Below are positions 1 to 8,924 of a DNA stretch of 64,000 bases, in pieces. Under the pieces are notes generated by a model. It was not told the DNA's origin. It worked only from the letters and a program-made list of their open reading frames with translations, and ran no database searches. Position 1 is the first letter of the stretch, and each line of letters begins with the position of its first letter. A program made the position numbers and the translations under genes. The stretch is taken from positions 372,001 through 436,000 of the forward strand of contig NZ_PYVX01000003.1 in assembly GCF_003056305.1 (NCBI RefSeq), in the 5' to 3' direction. Source of the stretch: Halomonas denitrificans (GTDB taxonomy: Bacteria > Pseudomonadota > Gammaproteobacteria > Pseudomonadales > Halomonadaceae).

Positions 1-3000
1 TACGCAAGGAGACCTCGCCGAGCATGATGGAGTCGTTTCTCGCCGAATACGGGCTCTCCACCGCCGAGGGCGTCGGCTTGATGTGCCTGGCCGAGGCGCT
101 CCTGCGGGTGCCCGACGCCGAGACCATCGACGACCTGATCCACGACAAGATCGAGCCCTCCGACTGGGGCGCGCACCTCGGCAAGTCCTCCTCGTCGATG
201 GTCAACGCCTCGACCTGGGCGCTGATGCTCACCGGCAAGGTGCTGGAGGACGATCCCAAGGGGCCGGTGCGCGCACTGCGCGGCCTGGTGCGCCGCATGG
301 GCGAGCCGGTGGTGCGCACCGCGGTGGGCCAGTCGATGAAGATCCTCGGCCGCCAGTTCGTGCTCGGCCAGACCATCGAGGAGGGCATGAAGAACGCCCG
401 CGAGCTCGAGAAGCAGGGCTACACCTACTCCTACGACATGCTGGGCGAGGCGGCGCGCACCGACGACGACGCCCTGCGCTATCACGACGCCTACGCCAAG
501 GCGATCCGCGCCATCGCCAAGCAGGCCAAGGGCGACGTGCGCGGCAGCCCCGGCATCTCGGTGAAGCTCTCGGCGCTGCACCCGCGCTACGAGTACACCC
601 ACCGCGACACCGTGATGAGCGACCTCGTGCCGCGCGCCCGGGAGCTGGTCAAGCAGGCCGCCAAGGCCAACATCGGCTTCAACATCGATGCCGAGGAGCA
701 GGACCGGCTCGACCTGTCGCTGGACGTCATCGAGGAGCTGCTCTCCGATCCGGGTCTCGACGGCTGGGACGGATTCGGGGTGGTGGTGCAGGCCTACGGG
801 CGCCGCGCCGCGCCGGTGATCGAGGCCCTCCACGAGATGGCCGAGCGCTACGACCGCAAGATCATGGTGCGCCTGGTCAAGGGCGCCTACTGGGACACCG
901 AGATCAAGCTGGCCCAGGAGATGGGCGTCGAGACTTTCCCGGTGTTCACCCGCAAGGTCAACACCGACGTCAGCTACATGGCCTGCGCCAGGATGCTGCT
1001 CGAGCGGCGCGATCGCATCTACCCGCAGTTCGCGACCCACAACGCCCACACCTGCGCCGCCATCATCGCCATGGCCGGCAACGACAAGGAGAGCTACGAG
1101 TTCCAGCGCCTGCATGGCATGGGCGAGTCGCTGCACCATATCGTCAAGCAGGCGGAGGGCACCCACTGCCGCATCTACGCGCCGGTCGGCGCCCACCGCG
1201 ACCTGCTGGCCTACCTGGTGCGCCGCCTGCTGGAGAACGGGGCCAACTCCTCCTTCGTCAACCAGGTGGTGGACGACTCGATCCCGCCGAGCGAGGTCTC
1301 CAAGGACCCGGTGGCCGAGCTCGAGCGCCTGGGCGATGCCATCGCCAGCCCGACGATCCGCCAGCCCGGCGAGCTGTTCGCCCCGGAGCGCAAGAACTCC
1401 CGGGGTTACCGGATCAACGAGCCGGCCTCGATCCTGCCGCTGATATCCGCCCGCGAGGCCTTCGCCGACACCACCTGGACGGCCGGGCCGATGCTCGCCG
1501 GCAGCCCGTCGCCCCAGGGGCAGGCGCGCGATGCGCTCTCCCCCGCCGACACGTCACGGGTGGTCGGCCAGGTCCATGAGGCGACCAAGGAGGAGGTGGC
1601 GGCCGCGCTGGATGCCGCCGAGGACGGCTTCAAGGAGTGGTCGGCCCGGCCGGTGGCCGAGCGCGCCGAGGTGCTGCGTCGCACCGCCGATCTCTACGAG
1701 GAGCACATCGCCGAGCTGACCGTGATCGCCACCCGCGAGGCCGGCAAGATGATGTTCGACGGCATCGCCGAGGTGCGCGAGGCGGTGGACTTCCTGCGCT
1801 ACTACGCCAACGAGAGCGAGCGCCTCGAGGTCGAGGAGCCCGGCAGCGCGCGGGGCATCTTCGTCTGTATCAGCCCCTGGAACTTCCCGCTGGCGATCTT
1901 CACCGGCCAGATCGCCGCCGCGCTGGGGGCCGGCAACGCGGTGCTCGCCAAGCCCGCCGAGCAGACCCCGCTGATCGCCGCCCGAGCCGTCGAGCTGATG
2001 CGCGAGGCCGGCCTGCCCGAGGCGGCGCTGCAGCTGCTGCCCGGCGACGGGCCGACAGTGGGCGGCCCCCTGACCAGCGATCCGCGCATCGCCGGCGTCT
2101 GCTTCACCGGCTCCACCGAGGTGGCGCAGATCATCCACAAGGCGCTGACCCAGAACGCCGGGCCCGACGCGGTGCTGATCGCCGAGACCGGCGGGCTCAA
2201 CGCCATGATCGTGGACTCCAGCGCGCTGACCGAGCAGGCGGTGCGCGACATCCTGATCTCCTCCTTCCAGTCGGCCGGCCAGCGCTGCTCGGCGCTGCGC
2301 ATGCTCTACGTCCAGGAGGAGGCGCGCGAGCGGCTCCTGACCATGCTCGACGGCGCCATGGACGCGCTGGTGATCGGCGACCCCTGGAACACCGACACCG
2401 ACGTCTCGCCGGTGATCGACGCCGAGGCCCAGGCCGACATCGGCGCCTACGTGGAGGCCCAGCGGAAGGCCGGCAAGCTGCTGAAGACCCTGCCGGCGCC
2501 GGACGTCGGCACCTTCGTCACCCCGGCGGTGGTCGAGGTCGGCGGCATCGGGGACCTCGAGCGCGAGATCTTCGGGCCGGTGCTGCACGTGGCCACCTTC
2601 AAGGCGCGGGAGCTCGACGAGGTGGTCGACGCGATCAACGCCAAGGGCTACGGCCTGACCTTCGGCCTGCACACCCGCATCGACGATCGCGTGCAGCAGA
2701 TCGTCGAGCGGATCCACGTCGGCAACGTCTACGTCAACCGCAACCAGATCGGCGCCATCGTCGGCTCCCAGCCCTTCGGCGGCGAGGGGCTCTCGGGCAC
2801 CGGGCCCAAGGCCGGCGGGCCGCTCTACGTCACCCGCTTCCGTCGCACCGCCGAGGTCGAGCATCACGAGGCGCCGACGGGCAAGGCCGTGGCGCTCGGC
2901 GAGCTGCAGTCGGCCCTCGACGGGCTCGACCCGCGCAACTGGGCGGCGCGGCCCGATCGGGTCGAGGTGCTGCGTCGGGCGCTCTCCGGCAAGCGCGGCG

Positions 3001-3491
3001 TGATCCGCAAGGCGCTGGCCGAGGCCGCGTCCCTGGACATGACGCCGCAGACGCTGCCGGGGCCGACCGGGGAGAGCAACCGGCTGGCGATGTACCCCAA
3101 GGGGCCGGTGCTCTGCCTCGGCCCGACGCTGGAGATCGCCGTCGCCCAGGCGGTGCAGGCCCTCGGGGCCGGCTGCCCGGCGCTGATCGTCGCGCCGGGG
3201 GCGGCCGAGGCCGTGCAGCCGCTCCAGCAGGCCGGGGCGCCGGTCGCCGGGCGTGACGGCCGAGTCGAGGCCGAGACGCTCACCGCGCTCGAGGGCATCG
3301 TGGCGGTGGCCGCCGCCGGCAGCAGCGACTGGACCCGCGAGCTGCGCCTGGCGCTCGCCGAGCGCGACGGGCCCATCGTGCCGCTGGAGACCCAGACCAT
3401 CGCGCCGGAGCGCTACGCGGTGGAGCGCCACCTCTGCATCGACACCACCGCCGCCGGCGGCAACGCCAGCCTGCTGGCCACCGCCGAGTAG
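1..3491 (+). CDS. putA: Bifunctional proline dehydrogenase / P5C dehydrogenase PutA (5' end missing)
   Basis: PutA oxidises proline to pyrroline-5-carboxylate (FAD) and then to glutamate (NAD+) at the inner face of the membrane. The frame is already open at base 3 (R-K-E-T-S-P-S before the first Met at 24), so the start lies outside the window. Visible order, numbered from that Met: PRODH barrel (about 1-430), P5C dehydrogenase (about 500-950) with the nucleophile Cys755 in GQRCSA and FTGSTEVA upstream, then a C-terminal ALDH-like domain (about 980-1155) typical of long type-B PutA. Whether an N-terminal DNA-binding domain exists cannot be seen. It converges on rnhA across a shared terminator. 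In halophiles proline is both nutrient and osmolyte. Identity is secure. Confidence 0.96.
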   Translation, partial: RKETSPSMMESFLAEYGLSTAEGVGLMCLAEALLRVPDAETIDDLIHDKIEPSDWGAHLGKSSSSMVNASTWALMLTGKVLEDDPKGPVRALRGLVRRMGEPVVRTAVGQSMKILGRQFVLGQTIEEGMKNARELEKQGYTYSYDMLGEAARTDDDALRYHDAYAKAIRAIAKQAKGDVRGSPGISVKLSALHPRYEYTHRDTVMSDLVPRARELVKQAAKANIGFNIDAEEQDRLDLSLDVIEELLSDPGLDGWDGFGVVVQAYGRRAAPVIEALHEMAERYDRKIMVRLVKGAYWDTEIKLAQEMGVETFPVFTRKVNTDVSYMACARMLLERRDRIYPQFATHNAHTCAAIIAMAGNDKESYEFQRLHGMGESLHHIVKQAEGTHCRIYAPVGAHRDLLAYLVRRLLENGANSSFVNQVVDDSIPPSEVSKDPVAELERLGDAIASPTIRQPGELFAPERKNSRGYRINEPASILPLISAREAFADTTWTAGPMLAGSPSPQGQARDALSPADTSRVVGQVHEATKEEVAAALDAAEDGFKEWSARPVAERAEVLRRTADLYEEHIAELTVIATREAGKMMFDGIAEVREAVDFLRYYANESERLEVEEPGSARGIFVCISPWNFPLAIFTGQIAAALGAGNAVLAKPAEQTPLIAARAVELMREAGLPEAALQLLPGDGPTVGGPLTSDPRIAGVCFTGSTEVAQIIHKALTQNAGPDAVLIAETGGLNAMIVDSSALTEQAVRDILISSFQSAGQRCSALRMLYVQEEARERLLTMLDGAMDALVIGDPWNTDTDVSPVIDAEAQADIGAYVEAQRKAGKLLKTLPAPDVGTFVTPAVVEVGGIGDLEREIFGPVLHVATFKARELDEVVDAINAKGYGLTFGLHTRIDDRVQQIVERIHVGNVYVNRNQIGAIVGSQPFGGEGLSGTGPKAGGPLYVTRFRRTAEVEHHEAPTGKAVALGELQSALDGLDPRNWAARPDRVEVLRRALSGKRGVIRKALAEAASLDMTPQTLPGPTGESNRLAMYPKGPVLCLGPTLEIAVAQAVQALGAGCPALIVAPGAAEAVQPLQQAGAPVAGRDGRVEAETLTALEGIVAVAAAGSSDWTRELRLALAERDGPIVPLETQTIAPERYAVERHLCIDTTAAGGNASLLATAE

Positions 3492-3540
3492 GGACGCCGC
3501 CCGACCGACCAGGGCGGCTAAAGAGGTGAGGAAGAAGCAA

Positions 3541-3576
3541 AAGGGCCTGCGACATCGTCGCAGGCCCTTCTTCGTT
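3541..3576. terminator. Bidirectional terminator putA/rnhA
   Basis: Perfect 12-bp stem AAGGGCCTGCGA (3541-3552) with TCGCAGGCCCTT (3558-3569), 5-nt loop, A-rich before and T-rich after. It lies between convergent genes and can serve both. Confidence 0.9.
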
Positions 3577-3615
3577 GCCGGGATCGCGCGCCGCGGGCCA
3601 TCCCCGCGGGGGCGC

Positions 3616-4413
3616 TCAGCCGCGCTTGAGCCTGAGCACCTCGGCCACGTCCTGGTTGCCCTGGTAGCGCGTGAAGGCGGGCTCCCGCTGGTCGGCGCCG
3701 TACATCGCCATCCGGTCGGCCAGCTCGTTGCCCTCCACTCCGGCGTGGCCCTTGACGTGGGCGATGGCGACCTTCGCCTTGAGCCGCTCGTAGAGGGCGT
3801 GGGTCGGCTGGATGATCTCCGGGTTCTTGATCGCCTGGCCGTCGGCCTTCTTCCAGCCGCGCCGCTTCCAGCCGCCGGCCCACTTGGTGATGGCGTTGAT
3901 GGTGTAGGTGGAGTCGCAGTGGATGCGCACCGAGGCGCCCCGGGCGATCTCCTGCTCGGCGACCCGCAGCGCCTGGTGGAAGGCGTTCAGCTCGGCGGTG
4001 TTGTTGGTGCCCTGGGGGTTGTGCAGCCCGTACCACAGCTCGGCGAGGACCCCCTCGCGGTAGACCACCATGCCCGAGCCGGCATCGCCGGGGTTGGGCT
4101 CGCAGGCGCCGTCGCAGTAGATCTCGATGTCGTAGCGCTGGGCCGGCGCGTCCTGGGACGGCGTCGCCTTGGGGCGGCGTGAGGTCGCGGGCTTGGTGAC
4201 GGTCGCGCTCGCCGTCCGGGGCTTGCGCGCCGGGGCGGCGCCGCCCGGCCCCTTGGCGAAGGCGGCCTCGGCCTCCTCGCGGGAGGGGAAGGACTTGTAG
4301 CGGGCCTTGGGATAACCCTTCACCTGGCGACTGCACTCGTCCCAGGTGCTGAAGATGCCGGTCTGTCGCCCGACCCAGACGACGTAGGACTTGGGGCCTT
4401 TCCGTGCTGCCAT
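3616..4413 (-). CDS. rnhA: Ribonuclease HI with N-terminal viroplasmin-type hybrid-binding domain
   Basis: Cleaves RNA in RNA:DNA hybrids. 265 aa. Residues about 5-48 ([18 protein letters not shown], then [10 protein letters not shown]) match the caulimovirus viroplasmin/RNase H1 hybrid-binding domain. A Lys/Pro/Ala-rich linker follows, then RNase H from about 96 with acidic residues in [26 protein letters not shown] and NELADR. The start at 4413 is chosen because the hybrid-binding domain begins there and a GGAG lies upstream; the frame is open further upstream but that part is not protein-like. The two-domain layout is that of eukaryotic RNase H1; plain bacterial RNase HI is about 155 aa. 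It may be a second RNase H beside a canonical copy elsewhere. Confidence 0.93.
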   Translation of the reverse strand: MAARKGPKSYVVWVGRQTGIFSTWDECSRQVKGYPKARYKSFPSREEAEAAFAKGPGGAAPARKPRTASATVTKPATSRRPKATPSQDAPAQRYDIEIYCDGACEPNPGDAGSGMVVYREGVLAELWYGLHNPQGTNNTAELNAFHQALRVAEQEIARGASVRIHCDSTYTINAITKWAGGWKRRGWKKADGQAIKNPEIIQPTHALYERLKAKVAIAHVKGHAGVEGNELADRMAMYGADQREPAFTRYQGNQDVAEVLRLKRG

Positions 4414-4693
4414 GCGGCGCTCCGTGGTGATGTGGCTCGATGTCGAGAATGGCCGGGGCTGGGCCGCCCGCGATCGCGGGAATCGTCGTTCGCCCTCGCG
4501 CCGTCGCGACGCTGCCCATTCTACGGGAGGGCGCGCGAGCTGCCGAGTTTGCGGCCGCCGCTCCGTGGCGAACGGGGAATTTCGGGGTGGTGATGTCGCT
4601 TTGTGTGTATTTATGGTCGCTTTAAGTCGAGTCAGCCCGGCGGGATGCCCCCACACTGTGGCCATTCCTAGCCCAGAACCCTGGAGGTCGATC
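4414..4693 (+). promoter_or_regulatory. Intergenic region with presumed carnitine-operon promoter
   Basis: 280 bp between divergent rnhA and cdhC. It holds a short AT-richer patch (about 4597-4628) and a perfect 11-bp palindrome CCACACTGTGG at 4651-4661. A GGAGG at 4683-4687 sits 6 nt before the cdhC start. No convincing sigma-70 promoter could be fixed by eye; the palindrome as an operator is only a possibility. Confidence 0.35.
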
Positions 4694-5602
4694 ATGAACC
4701 GCAACGTCATCCTGACCTGCGCCGTCACCGGCGCCGGCGACACCGCCGGCAAGAACCCCAACGTCCCGGTCACGCCGCAGCAGATCGCTGACAACTGCAT
4801 CGAGGCCGCCCGCGCCGGCGCCAGCGTCGCCCACATCCACGTGCGCGACCCCGAGACCGGCGGCATCAGCCACTCCACCGAGCACTTCCGCGAGGTGATG
4901 GAGCGCGTCCGCGAGGCCGACGTCGACATCGTCATGAACATCACCGCCGGTGGCGGCGGCGACTGGGTGCCGGACGCCGAGGACCCGACCCGCGGCGGCC
5001 CGGGCACCGACATCCAGACCCCGGCCGAGCGCCATGCGCCGGTGGGCGAGCTGCTGCCCGAGCTCTGCACCCTGGACTGCGGCAGCCTCAACTTCGGCGA
5101 CATGGTCTACGTCAACACCGCCGACTGGCTGCGCGAGCACGCCCGCCTGGTGCAGGCCGCCGGCGTCAAGCCCGAGCTCGAGTGCTTCGACCTGGGCCAC
5201 GTCTGGTTCGCCCGCCAGCTGCAGCAGGAAGGCCTGCTCGACGGCGACCCGCTGTTCCAGCTCTGCCTGGGCATCCCGTGGGGCGCCGAGGCCGATCCCG
5301 AGACCATGCTGGCGATGCGCAACAAGCTGCCGGAGAACGCCAACTGGGCCGCCTTCGGCATCGGTCGCCACCAGATGCCCATGGTCGCCCAGGCGATGCT
5401 GCTCGGCGGCCACGCCCGGGTCGGCCTGGAGGACAACCTCTACCTCGAGAAGGGCGTGATGGCCACCAACGGCGGCCTGGTCGAGAAGGCCGGCACCATC
5501 ATCGAGAACCTCGGCGGTCGCATCATGACCCCGGCCGAGACCCGCGCGCACCTCAAGCTGCGCGACCCGAACACCGGCAAGATCGTGGGAGGTGAAGCAT
5601 GA
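4694..5602 (+). CDS. cdhC: 3-dehydrocarnitine cleavage enzyme, BKACE (DUF849) family
   Basis: BKACE enzymes cleave beta-keto acids with acetyl-CoA. In this context the expected reaction is 3-dehydrocarnitine + acetyl-CoA to betainyl-CoA + acetoacetate. 302 aa, normal length. Visible: N-terminal [10 protein letters not shown], zinc ligands His47 and His49 in AHIHVRDP, and VGLEDNLY near the C-terminus. GGAGG lies 6 nt before the ATG; the longer upstream frame was rejected. The stop overlaps cdhA by 4 nt (ATGA), so the two are translationally coupled. The substrate is inferred from the adjacent dehydrogenase, thioesterase, BCCT transporter and CdhR-like regulator; BKACE substrate range is wide. 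Confidence 0.9.
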   Translation: MNRNVILTCAVTGAGDTAGKNPNVPVTPQQIADNCIEAARAGASVAHIHVRDPETGGISHSTEHFREVMERVREADVDIVMNITAGGGGDWVPDAEDPTRGGPGTDIQTPAERHAPVGELLPELCTLDCGSLNFGDMVYVNTADWLREHARLVQAAGVKPELECFDLGHVWFARQLQQEGLLDGDPLFQLCLGIPWGAEADPETMLAMRNKLPENANWAAFGIGRHQMPMVAQAMLLGGHARVGLEDNLYLEKGVMATNGGLVEKAGTIIENLGGRIMTPAETRAHLKLRDPNTGKIVGGEA

Positions 5603-6555
5603 GCCAGCAGCTGACCGTCATCGGCACCGGCGTCATCGGTAACGGCTGGATCGCCCGGGCCCTGGCCCGCGGCTGGGACGTGGTCGCCTTCGACCCGGCC
5701 GAGGGCGCCGAAGCGCGCACCCGCGCCTTCGTCGACAACGCCTGGGGCTCGCTCGAGAAGCTGGGCCTGGCCGAGGGCGCGAGCCCCGAGCGGCTGCGCT
5801 TCGTCGCGAGCCTCGAGGAGGCCGTCGAGGGCGCCGACCTGATCCAGGAGAACGTCCCCGAGCGCCTCGAGCTCAAGCGCGAGATCCTCGCCGCCCTGGA
5901 CGCCGCGGCCGCGCCGGGCACGATCATCGGCTCCTCCACCTCGGGCTTCAAGCCGACCGACCTGCAGCGTGACTGCACCACGGCCCCGGGCCGGGTGATC
6001 GTCGCCCACCCCTTCAACCCGGTCTACCTGCTGCCGCTGGTCGAGCTGGTCGGCGGCGAGGCCACCGAGGCCGCTCAGACCGAGGCCGCCCAGGCGCTCT
6101 ACCAGGACCTGGCGATGCGCCCGCTGGTGGTGCGTCGCGAGATCGAGGGCCATATCGCCGACCGCCTGATGGAGGCGCTTTGGCGCGAGGCGCTGCACCT
6201 GGTCAACGATGGCGTCGCCACCACCGAGGAGATCGATGCCGCGGTTGTCTACGGCTGCGGCCTGCGCTGGTCGCTGATGGGCACCTTCCTGACCTTCCAC
6301 CTGGCCGGCGGCGAGCAGGGCATGCGCCACATGCTCGAGCAGTTTGGCCCGGCGCTGAAGCTGCCCTGGACCAAGCTCGAGGCCCCGGAGCTCACCGACG
6401 AGCTGATCGACAAGGTGGTCGAGGGCTGCGAGTATCAGGCCGCCGACCGCCCGGTCGCCGAGCTCGATCGTCGCCGCGATGACTTCCTGGTCGAACTGCT
6501 CGACCTGGTGCAGAAGTACTGGCCCGAGGCCGAGGGCCTGGAAGGACGCATCTGA
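5599..6555 (+). CDS. cdhA: L-carnitine 3-dehydrogenase
   Basis: NAD+-dependent oxidation of L-carnitine to 3-dehydrocarnitine. 318 aa, the length of single-domain carnitine dehydrogenases. The N-terminus [11 protein letters not shown] is the Rossmann GxGxxG of the 3-hydroxyacyl-CoA dehydrogenase superfamily; the middle motif [16 protein letters not shown] carries the catalytic His, and a helical C-terminal domain follows. It overlaps cdhC by 4 nt and cdhB by 1 nt. In some rhizobia the dehydrogenase and thioesterase are fused into one bifunctional protein; here they are separate but tightly coupled. A short-chain hydroxyacyl-CoA dehydrogenase role is the alternative but fits the context less well. 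Confidence 0.92.
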   Translation: MSQQLTVIGTGVIGNGWIARALARGWDVVAFDPAEGAEARTRAFVDNAWGSLEKLGLAEGASPERLRFVASLEEAVEGADLIQENVPERLELKREILAALDAAAAPGTIIGSSTSGFKPTDLQRDCTTAPGRVIVAHPFNPVYLLPLVELVGGEATEAAQTEAAQALYQDLAMRPLVVRREIEGHIADRLMEALWREALHLVNDGVATTEEIDAAVVYGCGLRWSLMGTFLTFHLAGGEQGMRHMLEQFGPALKLPWTKLEAPELTDELIDKVVEGCEYQAADRPVAELDRRRDDFLVELLDLVQKYWPEAEGLEGRI

Positions 6556-7016
6556 TGGCCCTGATGGAAGTCCGCGTCGCCCCGGAGTGGGTCGACTACA
6601 ACGGCCACATGAACGATGCCGAGTACGCGCGGGTGTTCTCGCTGGGCGTGGAGGCGCTGATGGACGCCATCGGCCTCGACGAGGCCGGTCGGACCCGCCA
6701 CGGCTACACGATCTACACCCTGGAGACGCATCTCTGCTACCGGCGCGAGGCCCACGAGGGCCAGCCGCTGGCGGTCGAGGTGACGGTGCTGGCGCGCGAC
6801 GCCAAGCGCCTGCACGTCTTCTTCGAGATGTACGACACGGAGGGCACCCTGCTGGCCACCAGCGAGCAGATGCTGATGGGCATCGACAGCGACGCCGGTC
6901 GCCCGGCGCCGTTCCCGGAGGCGGTGGCCAGCGTCATCGAGACGCTGCCCACCGCCGCCGAGGGCGACTGGCCGGAATTCGCCGGGCGTCGCATCGGGCT
7001 GCCCCCCAAGCGCTGA
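6555..7016 (+). CDS. cdhB: Betainyl-CoA thioesterase (hotdog fold)
   Basis: Expected to hydrolyse betainyl-CoA to glycine betaine and CoA, ending carnitine breakdown. 153 aa, single hotdog domain; the motif VDYNGHMNDAEYARVF has the Asp/Asn-His pattern of 4-hydroxybenzoyl-CoA-thioesterase-like enzymes. Its ATG overlaps the cdhA stop by one base, which fixes both the start and the coupling. The substrate is inferred from context; the fold is clear. Confidence 0.88.
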   Translation: MALMEVRVAPEWVDYNGHMNDAEYARVFSLGVEALMDAIGLDEAGRTRHGYTIYTLETHLCYRREAHEGQPLAVEVTVLARDAKRLHVFFEMYDTEGTLLATSEQMLMGIDSDAGRPAPFPEAVASVIETLPTAAEGDWPEFAGRRIGLPPKR

Positions 7017-7054
7017 GCGTCTTCGGCACCGACGCCAAGAACAACAAAGAGGTA

Positions 7055-7076
7055 CCGCCCGGCCTCGGCCGGGCGG
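7055..7076 (+). terminator. Strong GC hairpin after cdhB
   Basis: Perfect 10-bp stem CCGCCCGGCC / GGCCGGGCGG with a 2-nt loop, 38 nt after cdhB. It lacks a T-run, so it is either a weak terminator, an mRNA-stabilising end or an attenuator before the BCCT gene. Confidence 0.6.
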
Positions 7077-7172
7077 CTAACGGGATCGCCGGCCCGAGGC
7101 CCGGCTCAAGAGGATGACGTTATCGCTACTTCAACTCCCCCCAACCCGCCGACACGCCGTGCCAGTCATGAG

Positions 7173-8801
7173 GTGGAGACCTCCACCGACTACATGGTCA
7201 CCGAGCTCTCCCAGGAGGGCTTCTTCAGCGGCATGCACAAGGGCATGACCATCACCGCCGCGCTGCTGGTGCTCGGCTTCGTGCTCTTCACCGGCGTGAT
7301 GCCGGACCTGGCCGGTGGCCTGTTCGGCACCACCCGCGCCTGGATCGAGAGCACCTTCAGCGGCTACTACCTGATCACCGTGATGCTGCTGCTGGTGGTC
7401 TGCGCCTACATCGTGCTCAGCCGCCACGGCAGCGTGCGCCTGGGCCCCGACGACAGCCGGCCCGACTTCAGCAACTTCGCCTGGTTCTCGATGCTGTTCT
7501 CCGCCGGCATCGGCATCGGCATCCTGTTCTTCGGCGTCGCCGAGCCGGTCTTCTACTTCGACAACACCGGCGCCTTCGGCTACCCCAACAACCCCCACGC
7601 CGACATGGCCGGCGCCGCCGCCATGAACCACGAGCGGGCCATCGATGCGCTGCGCGTCTCGGTGTTCCACTGGGGGCTGCACGGCTGGGCGATCTACGTG
7701 ATCGTCGGCATGTCGCTGGCCTACTTCGCCTACCGCAAGGGGCTGCCCCTGGCGCTGCGCTCAGCGCTCCACCCGTTCATCGGCGAGCGCATCTTCGGCC
7801 CGATGGGGCACCTGGTCGATATCCTCGGCGTGCTCGGCTGCGTGTTCGGCGTTGCTACCTCGCTCGGGCTCGGGGTCAGCCAGATGGCCGTGGGGCTGGA
7901 GCGCCTGATCGGCGTCGCCTCGGGCCTGCCGACCCAGCTGATCCTGATCGCCCTGATCTCGGTGGTCTCGATCGTCTCCGCCGTCACCGGCGTGCGCCGC
8001 GGCATCCGCATCATCTCGGAGATGAATATCTGGACCTCGGTGTTCGTGGTCGGCGTCTTCCTGATCGGCGGCCCGACCCTGTGGCTGGTGAGCGCCTTCG
8101 GCGAGACCCTGTTCGACTACGCCATCAACTTCATCCCCATGGGGCTGTGGTTCGCCGATGATCCCGGCACGACCGAGTGGCAGCAGGGCTGGACCATCTT
8201 CTACTGGGGCTGGTGGCTCGCCTGGGCGCCGTTCGTCGGCATCTTCATCGCGCGCATCTCCCGGGGCCGCACCCTGCGCGAGTTCGTGCTCGGCGTGCTG
8301 CTGGTGCCGACGATGATCATCTTCGTGTGGCTGATCATCTTCGGCGGCAACGCCCTGCACCAGGAGCTCACCGCCGCCGGCGGCCCGGGCAGCGGCGGCA
8401 TCATCGAGCTGGTCAACGCCTGGAACCTGCCGGCCGCGCTGTTCGCCAGCGCCGACGGCATCGCCGGCACCGGCGTCTTCGGCTGGGTGCTCTCGGCGCT
8501 GATGGTGTTTCTGCTGATGAGCTGGTTCGTCACCTCCTCGGACTCCGGCACCCTGGTGCTGACCACCATCCTGTCGCTGGGCAACGAGGAGCCGCCGCAG
8601 CGCTTCCGCGTGTTCTGGGGCGTGGTGATCGGCCTGGTGGCCGCGGCGCTGCTGCTGGCCGGCGGCCTCAAGGCGCTGCAGACCGCGCTGATCGCCGCGG
8701 CCCTGCCGCTCAGCGTGGTGATCCTGGTGATGACCGCCGGCGTGCTGCTCTCGCTGTTTCGCGAGTCGCGACGCCGCATCGGCGCGACCCAGCGCCAGTG
8801 A
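7173..8801 (+). CDS. BCCT-family betaine/carnitine transporter
   Basis: Ion-coupled symporter for quaternary ammonium compounds; with the cdh genes it probably imports carnitine, butyrobetaine or betaine. About 542 aa from the GTG at 7173; about 12 membrane segments. Family motifs: GIGIGILFFGVAEPVFYF and the Trp-rich stretch WTIFYWGWWLAWAPFVG. The GTG has no proper SD. The same frame runs upstream, with protein-like codons reading I-A-T-S-T-P-P-N-P-P-T-R-R-A-S-H-E, to an ATC codon at 7122 preceded by GAGG at 7110-7113. The real start may therefore be ATC 7122 or a sequencing variant of ATG. Family certain, exact substrate unknown. Confidence 0.93.
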   Translation: METSTDYMVTELSQEGFFSGMHKGMTITAALLVLGFVLFTGVMPDLAGGLFGTTRAWIESTFSGYYLITVMLLLVVCAYIVLSRHGSVRLGPDDSRPDFSNFAWFSMLFSAGIGIGILFFGVAEPVFYFDNTGAFGYPNNPHADMAGAAAMNHERAIDALRVSVFHWGLHGWAIYVIVGMSLAYFAYRKGLPLALRSALHPFIGERIFGPMGHLVDILGVLGCVFGVATSLGLGVSQMAVGLERLIGVASGLPTQLILIALISVVSIVSAVTGVRRGIRIISEMNIWTSVFVVGVFLIGGPTLWLVSAFGETLFDYAINFIPMGLWFADDPGTTEWQQGWTIFYWGWWLAWAPFVGIFIARISRGRTLREFVLGVLLVPTMIIFVWLIIFGGNALHQELTAAGGPGSGGIIELVNAWNLPAALFASADGIAGTGVFGWVLSALMVFLLMSWFVTSSDSGTLVLTTILSLGNEEPPQRFRVFWGVVIGLVAAALLLAGGLKALQTALIAAALPLSVVILVMTAGVLLSLFRESRRRIGATQRQ

Positions 8802-8834
8802 CCTGACGTCGCGCGAGCGCGCGATGCGAGGAAG

Positions 8835-8872
8835 GCGGCCGAGATCCCCCGGGATCTCGGCCGCTTCCGTTG
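8835..8872 (+). terminator. Rho-independent terminator after the BCCT gene
   Basis: Perfect 14-bp stem: GCGGCCGAGATCCC (8835-8848), CC loop, GGGATCTCGGCCGC (8851-8864), followed by TTCCGTTGT. Confidence 0.85.
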
Positions 8873-8924
8873 TGGCGTCCCGGCCGCCTACAATCGGCCC
8901 TCGATCCCGCTTCCCAGGTGCTCC

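Noticed and set aside
83..1579. Long + strand frame of 498 codons inside putA
   Set aside because: Arg/Pro/Gly-rich shadow of the real frame, typical of GC-rich genes; putA domains are in the other frame.
1554..3431. 625-codon leftward frame opposite putA
   Set aside because: Antisense shadow with no recognisable domain; putA is unmistakable on the + strand.
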